Assembly: GCA_907163375.1 (NCBI GenBank)
Contig: CAJQUW010009239.1
Location: 1 to 64,000 of the forward strand
Length of the DNA stretch: 64,000 nt
From: Prostheceraeus crozeri
Lineage: Eukaryota > Platyhelminthes > Polycladida > Euryleptidae
Reading direction: 5' to 3'
In this document: positions 35,986 through 48,034 of the stretch, piece by piece
How positions within the stretch are numbered: position 1 is the stretch's first letter
Layout: each line of letters starts with the position of its first letter
Translations under genes and position numbers: made by a program
The notes under the pieces: model-generated
Told to the model about the DNA's origin: nothing
Database searches by the model: none
Seen by the model: only the letters and a program-made list of their open reading frames with translations

Positions 35986-36442
35986 TCTTATATATAAAAT
36001 GCAAAACGCCGACAAACTCCTCCTAAACCATGAAACTTTACGCCAATATGATACTACCATTTAATAGAACAAAAAATTTGTAGTTAAAACCGCCCTGTCT
36101 CATTTCCCTAAGTATCATAATTACAGAGAAAAGTAGACTTTTGTGTAAATTTTTACCGAAAAAATATTAATTACACAAGTAACTACATTAAATTTACAAA
36201 TGAACTCCTCATTTGCTTTAAAAAATTGCCTCGCTAGACATGCGTCTCATTGATTCTAATGTTTCACGACGGATTCAGCAACAGCCAATGAGAACGCGAT
36301 CTAAATGGTAAGACAGCCAATCAGTGTAGGCGAATGAGTTGGTAAACTTGATATGCAACAATGTGCATACATACAATGTGCACTGTCTTAATTTAACATA
36401 CTTATGCATATAAATCCTGGACGAAGTCCGGGGCCTTACTAG
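35986..36442 (+). mobile_element. Short non-autonomous Helitron
   Basis: The stretch begins TCTTATATATAAAA directly after an A and ends CTAG directly before a T. Close to the end lies a hairpin (TGGAC-GAA-GTCCG) 11 bp upstream of CTAG. TC at the start, a 3' hairpin plus CTRR, insertion between A and T, no inverted repeats and no target duplication are the Helitron signature. 457 bp; encodes nothing. Confidence 0.72.
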
Positions 36443-36449
36443 TTATATA

Positions 36450-37190
36450 TAAATTAATTGCAATAACTTTACTGCATAATAGCTAACATGACAACGAACA
36501 TTAATGTAGCATAATATTAGTTGCATGCATAATAGGAAAATATTATCAATGTTATGTAGCCTAAGCCTTATTCAAATGAAAAAACACGTCGAATCTACCA
36601 TAGAGTACCATACCATACTCTATGGAATCTACGGCACTGATTTGGGCAAAAGACATGTCACAATAAGCCCATCTTGAGATGATTTGATGTTATTAGGTTA
36701 AACATTGTGGGTTGATAAGTCACCAAAAATATTTAGATATTAAATGAATTTGTATTCTTGGTCGACAAAAATCATTTGATAGCATGATATCCAGGCGTCA
36801 TGGTGTCATCCTGCATGAATAATTATTGTAATCATGCTGCGATTGTTTCTTGCCCGTGAATTGCAAGCGGATTTCTTATCCCGTCCTGTGGTTACAGGCC
36901 AAATCTATGGTTACAGGCTTCACGCAGTCGTGTAAAAAATAATAAATATGTTCTTCTAAATCTGGGAGTGAAGTAATACGTATTACGTCACGGCGTTCAC
37001 AACAATAACCGATTTCTGGTTCTCGATTAAAAGGACGAGTAGGCCTAGTCTGTACTGCGAGCAAGCATTGGTCAGATTTTTGTAATTCATGATTTGCTTC
37101 AGAGATGTAACAATGTTGTAAGTTTTTTACTGTAGTTTTAGTCATAGATTTTAAAATAGGATTGTTTGTGCCGAGGAGTAGGGATATATA
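36450..37190. other. No gene recognised
   Basis: AT-rich DNA. A perfect short palindrome (CCATAGAGTA, 8-bp spacer, TACTCTATGG) lies at about 36,599-36,626. Confidence 0.4.
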
Positions 37191-37194
37191 GGTA

Positions 37195-37410
37195 GAGTGT
37201 CGACTCAAAAAAGTATCTGCATACAGTCAAAATGTTTATATGAAAAGATTCAGTTATTTTCGGTCCAATAAATTATTTGAGCAGTTTTGACAAAGTCAAA
37301 ATTTTTGCCAATTAATTTACTATCGACATGACGCCGCTTTATTAGTAGCATGAAACAAGTTGGATATCAAAAGGAATGAATATTTGCTAGCAAGCATCGT
37401 AACTAAGTGA
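37195..37410 (-). repeat. Dispersed repeat, right member of the inverted pair
   Basis: Inverted copy of 23,740-23,995, sharing GGTAGAGTGTCGACT, the ACTATCGACATGACGCCGC patch and CAAGCATCGTAACTA. The two members are about 13 kb apart and have diverged by substitutions and small indels. Confidence 0.75.
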
Positions 37411-37419
37411 AAATTAAGC

Positions 37420-38540
37420 TAATTTCTAAGGGAATTTCATGAGCCGCAATGTAATGGAAGTATTGATGAAAAACTCAAGATTTTATTGTGGTTTCTTGGC
37501 TGAAATTTCAAGTTTTATTTCAATTTTCACCGGCATGATTTTGTGATTCACTAAATTCATGTTTCATTTCTTGAATCTGAATAGTGATGTGGACCCATTT
37601 ACATCTTTCAAAGTTGATCGAAATCATTGTTCTTGATTTTGCTATTTTGCTCTACCAGTGGCAGGATGTTTATGATATGATCTCGCTTAAGAAGATTCTC
37701 TTGAGGTTGAGCATGAAAGCAATAGCAGGTCATCGAGTTTCAAATTTGACAAGCATTACCTCACCAAGGCTGTCATGACCCGGGAGATCTGTAAAATAGT
37801 ATCATCTCCTTCTGCATTATACCATCATGATTAGTCAATTCTGTTGTAATTTCTTAAAAATGCAAAAATTTACATATCTCACATTTGGTGACAATACCAA
37901 CTGTATCCTCCTCGAGCTCATTTAATAAAATCGAAAGTGTATACACATTGGGAATCTAATAAATGCGGAGTTGCCACTCTACCTAATATACTTACTCTAT
38001 GGTTTGTGATACAATATTAGGGCACATCATTTTCGAAGTGTGACATTTTTGCTTTTATTAATCGAGGTGTCTTTTGAGATTAGCGCTGCGTTCATACGAA
38101 GAATAAGGAAATAACATTTGCACAGTTAAAGGCTACCTAAGTAAAATGCCAATAAAATTTTTCAAACAGTGCATAAAATGGAATAGTCTAGTTCGTTAAG
38201 CATAAAACACGTAAATAGTCTTATGGAGACATTTTACTTGCTATTCCCGTGAGACGTAGACTTGCAGGCCCTTTAAACCAAATACTCAACATTGGATAAA
38301 GGCAGAATGTAGGTATGTATATGTACTTCATGTCTTCATGGCCCCATAGTCTCCCACACTCGATTCGCGAAATATAAGCTCTTATAGTGTGCAAATATGC
38401 AACTCACAAGTATTATGATGATGATATATGCATGTAGAATAAAAATCAATCATTACTAAGAAATTTCCGAAAAGTGAAAGTGATCGCAAATTCACATCAA
38501 TGCAAAGTAAATTGATGTGATGCGAGACGGTGGTGCTTGG
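37420..38540. other. No gene recognised
   Basis: AT-rich. The CACTCTACCTAATATAC patch of the dispersed repeat recurs in direct orientation near 37,977. No gene seen. Confidence 0.4.
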
Positions 38541-38548
38541 ATACCAGG

Positions 38549-38612
38549 GCTGTGGAGCCGGAGCCGGAGCCGATTTATCACAAAGGCTCCGGCTCCGGCT
38601 CTGATAGTTTGA
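38549..38612. repeat. hAT-type terminus with GGAGCC subterminal repeats
   Basis: CAGGGCTGTGGAGCCGGAGC followed by inverted GGCTCCGGCTC repeats resembles hAT left ends. A related cluster lies at 40,746-40,806 but in the same orientation, so the two do not form a clean element. Either two separate remnants or one damaged element. Confidence 0.45.
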
Positions 38613-38619
38613 GCTTTGA

Positions 38620-40740
38620 TATAAATCTAGAATTTTGAAAGTTATTAATTGGCATCATAAAATAATTAAATTATTTGAGATCTAAAGATATGTCTTTTAA
38701 GTATACCAATGATCTGTCCTCCACGATATCTTTCTTTGCAGTTGCCGCCTTCTTTTGTATTATATTTATTATATATTTACACACATGTGTAATATTTTTT
38801 ATTGCATATGTTTCGTAAGACTAATTTCCATATTGACAACGTATTCTCCAAAATCCATTAATTTGAAGACTTGTTATATGCATGCTAACTAGATGATTGT
38901 AGATTCCTAGAGACAAGTCGCCAGTCATTTATGTACACATTTCCAGTTCAGTCAGCAAAGCTAATATAGCTACATTTCTTGCGCAATGTCTTAAATCTAA
39001 TACGGTTACTATGTAGGCTATCATCTATCGCTATGGCTACTGGCAGAAGCTACTGGCATCTGTGACAATGCCAATTTCCTTAGATTGTATTGTAGGCTCT
39101 TGTGCAGTCCCCCCACCTACATTTTTCAAAACAATCGATTATTCAATTGATTGGAGGGATAACTCTTCACACTCACACGAATGACCTGACTACAAGTCCT
39201 CACATGGCTATAGCAATAAGCGACCCAGCCACTTCTAGTAGCGCCCTATTATTTTAAAGGTATCTCATTCACAATGAATATCCTTTGACTTCAAAATTCA
39301 AAGGGTATATTTCAATGCGAAAAACCCGAAGGCAAATTACAATGTTGACTTGCTGACGAAGTTTGCGACCATGACATCGCAATTACCCACGTAGATTTTT
39401 ACAACAGCACGGAATGCTTCACTCAAACCGGTGATGCTGAAACGGACATCCAATGGTGCTGCATCTTTTGACCAGAGAAAAAATGGAAGGGGGAGGACTG
39501 CACAAGAGCCGTATCGTGTAATAATATTTCCCCAAATGTCATAGACCTGTGGATTTCAAGAATTTTCATTATTATTTTTTCCGTCTGTCAACACTTTATG
39601 CTGATATCATGCTGACTTATATGTAAACAATAAAAAAAGACTGAGACGCTCTCAATAAAGGCGCCTTTTGACCTCCCTTTTCTATTGTCTGTGACATTAA
39701 ACCGCACGCGCATTCGAAAGCTAGCAAAGTAGATGGGATTTCTGCTCGGTGCTCGCAGTCAAATTTTTATTATGCATAGCACCCTGCAACATACTGTGTG
39801 ATACTCCGAGTTCAGTTTCATCAGCCTAACCATCATCAGAGGAATAGTGGTAGTGTGTTATACATAAATTGAATATAATAATATACATGAATCATTGATG
39901 AATTATTTAGTGCAACTTTACGCCATAATGAAAAATACGAAATTAATATAATGTAAGTTAGGCCTTAACTTATTAAGTATGCTGCATAGAATTACAAAAC
40001 TTGTCCTAAATTAGATATTTTTAATTTTTTAAGTATAATTTTCAATTGTACATTTCTAGCCTACACTGCAATGAGGCTATCTAACTTACAATTTCTACAG
40101 ATGATGAGTCGTGGGCTACCCACCGATCATATTATTCATGGACCAACAGACTATTGAATAAAGGCAATAACAAATAACAATAACAACCTAAGCTAGCCTA
40201 CATACACTTTAATATTCAATAAAGCAATTAATATCTTTATTGATACGGTATATTTGGCTATATAGCCGATACCCTTTCCATGTTCGAGTAAATACAGGCC
40301 CTATAAGCTATTTAGAGGCATACGCTATCCAGTTTCATATTCAAGCTTTGTTAAAAAGCTTATACTACTATTCGGCCTCTGTGACGGCTAATTAGGTATA
40401 TCATCATCACTCATGTGGTCTTATTTAATGTAGCCTCGTAGTAGACTGGTTGCAGGCTAGGCCAATTTATATTTAACCAGTGCGGGAGATCTTTATCTAA
40501 TTTAACCAATCCTGGCTATAACTTTATTTTATCTTTCAGAGATAGTCAATTCATGCAAAAATATATGACAAGTATGTTATTTGTCATTATATTAGGCTAT
40601 TATCATTTTTATTATTAACTTAAGTCGTTGCTTGTTAATGAAAACTAATTTGATGATTGTAGCAAGCCTCTAAAGGCCACACCGTTATCCAAAAAACCCG
40701 TTCAACGGATCCAGGATAACCAGCATAGATAGAACCTGAA
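38620..40740. other. No gene recognised
   Basis: AT-rich. It lies between the two GGAGCC clusters and could be the interior of a non-autonomous hAT element. No coding sequence seen. Confidence 0.4.
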
Positions 40741-40799
40741 TTTGAAGTCGGAGCCGAAGCCGAGCCGGAGCCTTTCACATCAGTGTCGTGGAGCCGGAG

Positions 40800-42120
40800 C
40801 CGATGAGATAACGCATCGGCATGAGAGCCGATATCCTGTTGGATACAACGTGCTTGGTATGTCGAAGAAAAGGCGGAGTGAGATGATATAGAAAATGATC
40901 GGAATGTACCATTGACTGAAACACTTTCATAAAATGGTGGGAATTTCGCATCTTAATGGGGAGTGCCACAAAGGCAATCAAGACCATACACAAGACGGTG
41001 ACAATGACTCCTGGCAATTTCCAGTCTTTTGGAATCTTCCTGATTAAGACCAATGAAGATCGGAGTGCAGAACTCCAAAGTGCTTGCCACGAACGAGTGG
41101 TGAAAAACAACACGATGACGTTTCGTGACAAAATTCTATATTTTGCGCAATATGAATAACTTTTGATTTGCCTTTTTGCACACATTTTCAATATGAAACC
41201 GCAATGACAAATCTTTGGTTTAAGTAATACCTAGAATTTTGACAAAAAAAGCCATTTCCATAATAGAGCGTAGAAGCAATGCATTTTTCTTGCCAAAGGA
41301 CATTACTTGTGTTATTTGCATGTTCAATTTTAAACCATTTCTCATACACCAAGAGTCAACATGATCAATTTTGGCACTAATATTCAGGGGCGTCCGCACA
41401 GAAACGCTATTAAGCTAACAAATCTCTAACAGTGTCATTCACCCATTGAAATTTGCTTGTCACTAACAAATAACTACCTAACACTGCTTCTGTGCGGTCG
41501 CCCCAGTCGACATCACCAGCATCATCAGTCTACATCATCAGCAAATTTAATCATCACTACATGTGAATGACAAGTTGATAAAGTTCTCATGTCAGTGGCA
41601 AATATAAAAGGCGCCGATGCTGACCCTTAAGGTATGTCGGAAACAACTGCGCGAGGTGAGCTTGCTGCTGAGTCGTCAAACCTGACAAATTGGATGCGAT
41701 TTTGGAAGAAATCTATGCACCCGGATACAAAATGCAAGGGATGACCCGCGTTAATCAGAGAATCTATTGGTCTGTCATGAAGTAAATAATCTAGCGTCAT
41801 GTACACATCGAACGATATCATAAGAACGGATTATACATCAGATTCGTCAACTATTGATGTAATGTAGTCATGTGTGAGGATATGGGAATGCATAACAGAC
41901 TAAACTGGTCTGAAACCAAACTGGGTCGGACTACAAAGGTTCACCAAATGTTTCTTCAGGGTTGATATTATGCATCTTTCCAAAGCTTTTGAAAATATTG
42001 GTAACAATGAGATGGGTCGCAAATCTTGCTGTGTACATGTAAGGCAGTTCGATCTTTTCGGAACTGAGAGATGCTCACAATTTTCCATTTTAATGGGATC
42101 TTGAGGCTTCATTTTGAAAG
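40800..42120 (-). mobile_element. Decayed CR1-like non-LTR reverse transcriptase
   Basis: Patches in order on the minus strand: DLRPISLLPIFSKALERCI and SPTQFGFRP (about 42,030-41,905), LDYLLHDRPIDSLINAGHPL and FQNRIQFVRFDDSAASSP (about 41,800-41,650), a degenerate GSVLG-like patch after a stop, the FADDV catalytic box (about 41,546-41,532), and thumb sequence (SWCMRNGLKLNM, about 41,350). The end trails into 41,191-40,775. Frames change several times. Inactive. Confidence 0.82.
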
Positions 42121-42124
42121 ATAT

Positions 42125-43065
42125 ATGATGTTAGCCAACGGCTCATCAAGGGCAACATTGGTTTCTTTGAGAAGTTATGCTACCATCACATTTACTAATA
42201 TTCAGCTTTAATAACTCAACAAAGACGTCCATCACTGATACAGATGGCGTCAAAGAGGATAATTCTTCAGAAGAAAATTCAGGCAAGTCATCGATAGGAA
42301 CATTATGGTCCGCTGCATCCCAGAAATTTCACGCAAAAGCATCATTCATTGCCTAAGCCGCATGTTCAGCAAGTTTATGCACGTGCGTTTCAGCAATTGT
42401 TGTTTTAATTGAGGCCTAATTCAGCTTATTTTTTCGCAAGATTACTTAGATTAGTAGATTACTTAGAAGATTACTTAGCCTGCTATGCCGCTGGCAATTA
42501 AGGAAATAGACCTATCAGACAAGACCTAGTAATCATGGAATTTGCATGGCTATTCAAAGATACAGTGACACTTTGTCATTTGCATTAATAAAGAAATAAG
42601 CGGTCAAATTAAAGTGTCTCCATTTTGCTGAAAAAATATAATTCTGCCACCCTTTGTGTAACTACTACAGCCCATTTCGAATACCTTTTGACGGTAGATT
42701 ATGAATAAATTACGTGTTGGTGCAACTTTGTAAAGGAATGCATAGAAGAGAAAACTATGTTGTCTCATGGCCACGCCTGTTCTCTACGGTGAGATACAAC
42801 AGTACAGTACAATCTGGGTTAACAGTTGATACATAAGACGCTAGATTACAGTTCAGTTCATACGTCATCAATACTGTACAAACAAGTCGCTTAACTAGAA
42901 ACGCGTAGCATAAAATTCACAAGAAAAATGCGTACTAGTAAAATCGATAAAGGTAATATACAAAAACTGAAAATATGTGTAAGAGAATAATAATAAACTT
43001 TAAATACATAGACTAAAGGAAAACTGAAAGTTACAATAAAGACCAAGGCAAAGGAAAACTGAAGC
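42125..43065. other. No gene recognised
   Basis: AT-rich with no supported ORF. Confidence 0.4.
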
Positions 43066-43070
43066 AAAAG

Positions 43071-43475
43071 TCAGCACAGTTTCAACAAAAACAATCTGTC
43101 CTTCTGTACACAAAGATCCGGGAGTGAGAGTCGAACGCTTACACTTTCTGTGATGGCCAGGTCCAAAGATGTCCTTGCTTTTCTTGCTACTTGAAAGCTT
43201 TGGTGTTCCTGCTCTAACACTGCTGATCGATGTTCACAACTGCTCAAATGACGGGTGATGGCGGACACTGGCGGTTGTTTGCCTCTCGGTCTTGTTGTTC
43301 CTTTGTAGAGCCACTTGGGAAGATGCTTTGCCCTTCGAAGTAGAAGACACCGCTCCGTTTTCCCAGTATACCTTTCACCGCAAGGACAAGAGAAGTTGTA
43401 AGTCACTTTGGGTTGCTGGGTTATCGGGATTGCGTCTTTCACACTTGCTGAGGCTAGGAAACTTGTACGGAACAC
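43071..43475 (-). mobile_element. Penelope-like element GIY-YIG endonuclease fragment
   Basis: The minus-strand frame reads KVTYNFSCPCGERYTGKTE, then a LRRAKHLPKWL patch and SAITRHLSSCEH. A CPCG-type pair, YTGKT in place of the GIY-YIG core YIGxT, the Arg of the R-x-x-H helix and the H-x-x-x-x-x-H end are as in the endonuclease domain that follows the reverse transcriptase in Penelope-like retroelements. Only this C-terminal domain is present. A long palindrome 2.7 kb to the right may derive from the same type of element. Confidence 0.75.
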
Positions 43476-43479
43476 CGGA

Positions 43480-46090
43480 ACGGGATTGACGTAGTAGAAA
43501 AATTTATCGGGTAGATTATGAGTTGGATGGATGTTGAGTTGACAACATGTATTGAAATGCTTATTGGGCTTGCTTTACTAAATTACCCGAACACAGTTTG
43601 ATGATTGGGACTAGGTTTATAGAAGAAGTCCTCTGAGTATTACGCGGGACTGGAAATGCAGCATCCATCAATCGTCAACATACTTGAGCCTTTGCCCGGG
43701 GGAGCATCAATTTTCATACAATTAGTGGATTTTATCACATCTGTCGTAATTTTCAGATCAGAGCACAATTAGTAGAATTTTACCAACAGGCTATTGTGGC
43801 CTGCAACATCCCATTTTATCGCTGTCTGTTGACTATCTAAATTATTCAGGCCGAATTCAAAATTAATTTTTAAATGTCCTGTGTAGACTTCTACGAAATC
43901 TGTCACTCAAGCTGATACAAGTAAAGGATTACAGAAGACTTCGAGCATTATAATGTATAACTAATTATTGTAGTCTTGAACTTATCAGCTTGGGAATTGA
44001 AAGTCAATGAAGTAGGGGAATCCAGCAGATGTAGCTTATGGGGAAATCTAATTAAGATTCTAAGAAATTACCCTAAATATGCAAGTCACAAAAAAAGTTG
44101 TGTGCAAAAGAAGACAACCACATCTTGTATTTAAACTCATGCAACCATCTATGCATGCAACCTTTGTAGTAGACGTTCGATTAATTTCATCTCTATGATG
44201 CAGATGAGGATGCAGGATAAGAGGAACATCTCGTCTCCACCAACTATAGACCAAATCTCAACAGGAAAGAGATTCTAGTCAGATCATCAAATTAGTCCGT
44301 CATTAAAAATAGATAAATTTCATTGCTTTTACAGTCGAAATAGAAATGCTCCCTTTTCCTGAAGCTTCTGTAGGACTAGCTCAAAGATTGCATGTAAGCG
44401 GGTGGTTCATGAGTTACAGGGGTGAAGTGCAAAAACTCTGATATAAAAAAGTTATTCAAGGGCCGGGCCTCACTTAGAGAAATATGAGAAACACTGTCAA
44501 AGGACAAGATGATATGCTGATGAATAGAGCAATCTTTACTTATTTATTTGATATCCTGTCTGAGCTTCTTTGCGCCATGTCCTACTTTCAGTAAGAGTTC
44601 CTGTTTCAGGATTTGTAGCATAATTCACTGTTTTTGAAAACTGTGCATAGTGAACCCAAGATTCCTGACGAAAGACAGATTGAAAAGTAAGTCTTTAGTC
44701 CTTGTCAAGCGCAAGCTTACGAGGCTGCAAATGGTCCATTTACTAGTTCAGCAATAGAGACGCTTTTAGCCACTTTCAGTGAGAATCCGCTTTCGTCGTA
44801 ATGAATGGAAAGAGGCTATAAATTAAAAAAAAGTTGAAATAATTTTTGGCCAGCCGACGAGGACCAATTCATTCGGTCAAATCCTCGAATCGCAATTTCG
44901 AATTGAATCCAATGTTGAAGCTTCGCAGGTCCTTAAAATTTAACCAAGGTCTCGACTTTTTGTGAAATATGGGCCTACCACTTACCTGCACATGCACGGG
45001 TACTATAATAAGGCAGCCAATATAATTATTTTAGAAGTATCATTGATAATATTTTTGATATCGGGATTCTCTTTGGGTTGGGATCCTAAAGGAAATTATC
45101 ATTGGAATTGACTTGAAATTGAGTTGGGAGCCTGGACCATATACGCCAAAATTTGGGACACATATCCTTGTACCATTGATTCTTCCGATTTTGTTCGCCT
45201 CCTCGTTCAAAGTGTTTGCCAGGCAGTGCTGTTGTAAGATAAGTAATATCTTCCAACTTCAGTTGCAAGCATTTTTCTCCAATCAATCATTTTTTGCTAC
45301 CTCCTGAGGCAGTATAGAGATAATGTCAGATACTGACGTTCTTTTGCGAAATTCACATGCGAGCGTCTTTAGTTGGTTATATCAAGATATACACAACTGA
45401 TGATTAGAGCTCTTGAATATCAAAATAGAGGAGTTTTGGTAAAGCTATTCATAGCTACTCATCATTACGCTGAGACACGATGATATAATATGTTGGAAAC
45501 TAAAAACAATTAGCAATGAAATCCAATATCTGCATGTAATATGGATATCGTTAACACGTCGCAATTTACATGAGTAGAAATTGTCGCACAGTAGCGGTGT
45601 AAAAGATCGATTCACAGTGGACGCGGCGCGTCCTGAACGAAAGCTCTGAACGAAGTTTCGGAACGAAAATGGTTCAGTTTCTGAACGAAAATTGTGACGC
45701 GTGATAAATGCACCTTAAGAAGTCACAGCCCAGCGTGTTCTAATTAACTTGAACCGATTGCAAAATTTCTTTTAACATGCGCATTTGTAAGTCCATGCTA
45801 GTTTCAATCTATTTCTATATAACTTGATCAATGAATTACAAAGCATTAATAAACTGCACATTTTTCGATGGGGAGTTGAATCAAATACCAGATAAATTAG
45901 GCAAGAATTGCATTATTTTACAATGATTGGTGCCGTGATGCTTTGTGCCGCATTATCATTTTCCTGCAACGAACAGCGTTGCAAGATGAAGGTTTACACT
46001 CTGCTGCAACCACAAAAATGATGAATGATGCAATTGCTGGTAAAACACCTTAAATTGTAGGCAAGCTAAATGATATTTTTTATGATACTG
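43480..46090. other. No gene recognised
   Basis: AT-rich. A patch of repeated CTGAACGAAA-type words lies at 45,625-45,700. Nothing else supported. Confidence 0.4.
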
Positions 46091-46097
46091 AACTTGT

Positions 46098-46383
46098 GAC
46101 CATGATGAATCAATGATGTGAAAAAAATCAGTTTTCTCTCCCGAGTAATTTAATGCCACTAAATAATTACGAATAAAAAATATGTACACAGCCGACGTTT
46201 CGGGTCCAGACCCTTTCTCAAGGCAAGGCAGCAATAAAAATTTTTTATTGCTGCCTTGCCTTGAGAAAGGGTCTGGACCCGAAACGTCGGCTGTGTACAT
46301 ATTTTTTATTCGTAATTATTTAGTGGCATTAAATTACTCGGGAGAGAAAACTGATTTTTTTCACATCATTGATTCATTATGGT
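46098..46383. repeat. Near-perfect 143-bp-arm palindrome (foldback)
   Basis: Left arm 46,098-46,240 and right arm 46,242-46,383 are reverse complements with one or two mismatches and a 1-nt spacer, centred in AAAAATTTTTT. Each arm contains GGGTCTGGACCC, CGAAACGTCGGCTGTG and AATTATTTAGTGGCATTAAA. The mirror-image ORFs on both strands are by-products. The GGGTC..GACCCGAAACGTC part resembles stem II and the GAAA-side core of hammerhead ribozymes found in Penelope-like elements, but the other core half reads CTTGAGA. Confidence 0.93.
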
Positions 46384-46389
46384 CCTCCC

Positions 46390-47060
46390 GCCTTCAGCCA
46401 TCTCTTATATTTGTCACCATGAGCCTACCAGTTAACGTCTGTCGGTGCGGGAGGTTCTTAACAGTCAATCTTAGCTGCAAAGAAAGTGCTCTCCCCTCAG
46501 TTGCGACAAATAGTTCACTTGCGGTAGGTACAACTATAACATTATGACGGAGGCAGTGTGATCTTTCATCGTGTGAGCGATTCAAGCTTACAAACTTCAC
46601 TGAACTTTATTAATAAAGATGATTTTTTTCTCTCACATTATCAATAATCATTCTAGTGTATCAGGAGCTGCTGGCAACTAGCTTTTCTATCGGTGGTATA
46701 GGTTGAATTCGGTAGAGGCAAATTGCCGCAACAATGAATCTAATTGATGAGCATCAATACAGCAGTAGGGGGCATGATATCCAGCAGGACAAATTTTGTA
46801 ATTTTTGCCAAAAGGAATTGGATTGGTAGAGAGTAAAGCCCTGCTTCCTGACAATTGAAACAATTAGAATAATTCTTGTCAAAGATGCAAACTAATTACA
46901 ATTCACATAGGCATTACAGTCAAAGAAGTTAGTTCTAGCATAATAAAGTACTATGACTTGACTTACTTGCTGTTCTGAAATCTGTGCATACATACATGGG
47001 TTTCAGAAATATAGTTTTTACTTTGGAGATTACATCTGCTGACTTTGGAGAACTGGGCCC
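46390..47060. other. No gene recognised
   Basis: AT-rich flank of the palindrome with no supported gene. Confidence 0.4.
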
Positions 47061-47069
47061 CAACATTAA

Positions 47070-48030
47070 CCCTCAGAGATCTGAGTTTTTTCATATCCTC
47101 TGAGGGGGTCCAGTGGACCCCTTTTACTAATTCTTAGTTTGCCTCCTAAAATCGACATCAAATGATGAGGAAAGTTGATTTTAAGTAAAACAATGATTTT
47201 TGCGTGTAGCAAGTCGATATACGTGTAGCTAATCCTTTGAGTGTCTTTCAGCCTTCTCAGTAAACACATTCGAAAATGTGGTGTTTTTGCAATTCAACGA
47301 CATTTAGCAAAGCATCAGTTGTACAGAGAGTCGGTTTTACGATGTTTGCTGTTGCCAAGTTACCTCAGATAGTTGATTTTAAGGAAATTGATTTATTCCA
47401 TGCAGCACATTGGCAGGGAATAACTTACATTTGGCCATTTCTTTAAAAAAATTAGACTATCCGTTTCAATCGGAAAATAAGCCTAAACTGAGTCATAATT
47501 GCTGCATTTTGAGACCCCCAAAATAACTGTGGAGATCTCAAACTCATCAATTTCTGCTTTGAAAACTTTGCCAACACTGTGTTTTTAGTGTTGAACCACG
47601 AATATGGTTATGGCTTTCATTTTGAACATTGATTTGTGCTGAGTTGGTCATGTAGGCCGACCAATCATACACGATCATGTACGAAAACAAAATATTCTCA
47701 CTTTGCGATCCTCTAACATAAAGCACATGAACGAGCATGATTGAATAAATTAATTTCACTCATAATGCACCATCGTGGACATGCACAAAATTATTTTTCA
47801 TCTGATAGTAAAAATTTTGTTATGGGAATTTCTACAGCATGTGAGACCTGAGGGGGCTTGACCTATCTACCATACTTCTACTGATTCAATTGAAATGATA
47901 TAATGCATGTAGACTCATTTGCATGATGATTTTACATGGACATGAGCGGTTGATGCATCATCAGCAGAAAAATTAAAATAGAAAAATATGGCTCCGGGGT
48001 CCACTGGACCACCCCTCAGGTCTGTGAGGG
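47070..48030. mobile_element. Non-autonomous piggyBac-type element (961 bp)
   Basis: Flanked by TTAA on both sides (47,066-47,069 and 48,031-48,034). Ends are CCCTCAGAGATCTGAG and CTCAGGTCTGTGAGGG, near-perfect inverted repeats, each followed inwards by an inner GGGTCCAGTGGACCC repeat. TTAA target and CCC-starting ends are piggyBac features. No transposase inside. Confidence 0.9.
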
Positions 48031-48034
48031 TTAA

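Noticed and set aside
38549-40806. One complete hAT element bounded by GGAGCC clusters
   Set aside because: The right cluster has the same orientation as the left end, and no 8-bp target duplication was found.
45956-46547. Two proteins with identical N-termini on opposite strands
   Set aside because: Mirror-image by-product of the long palindrome.
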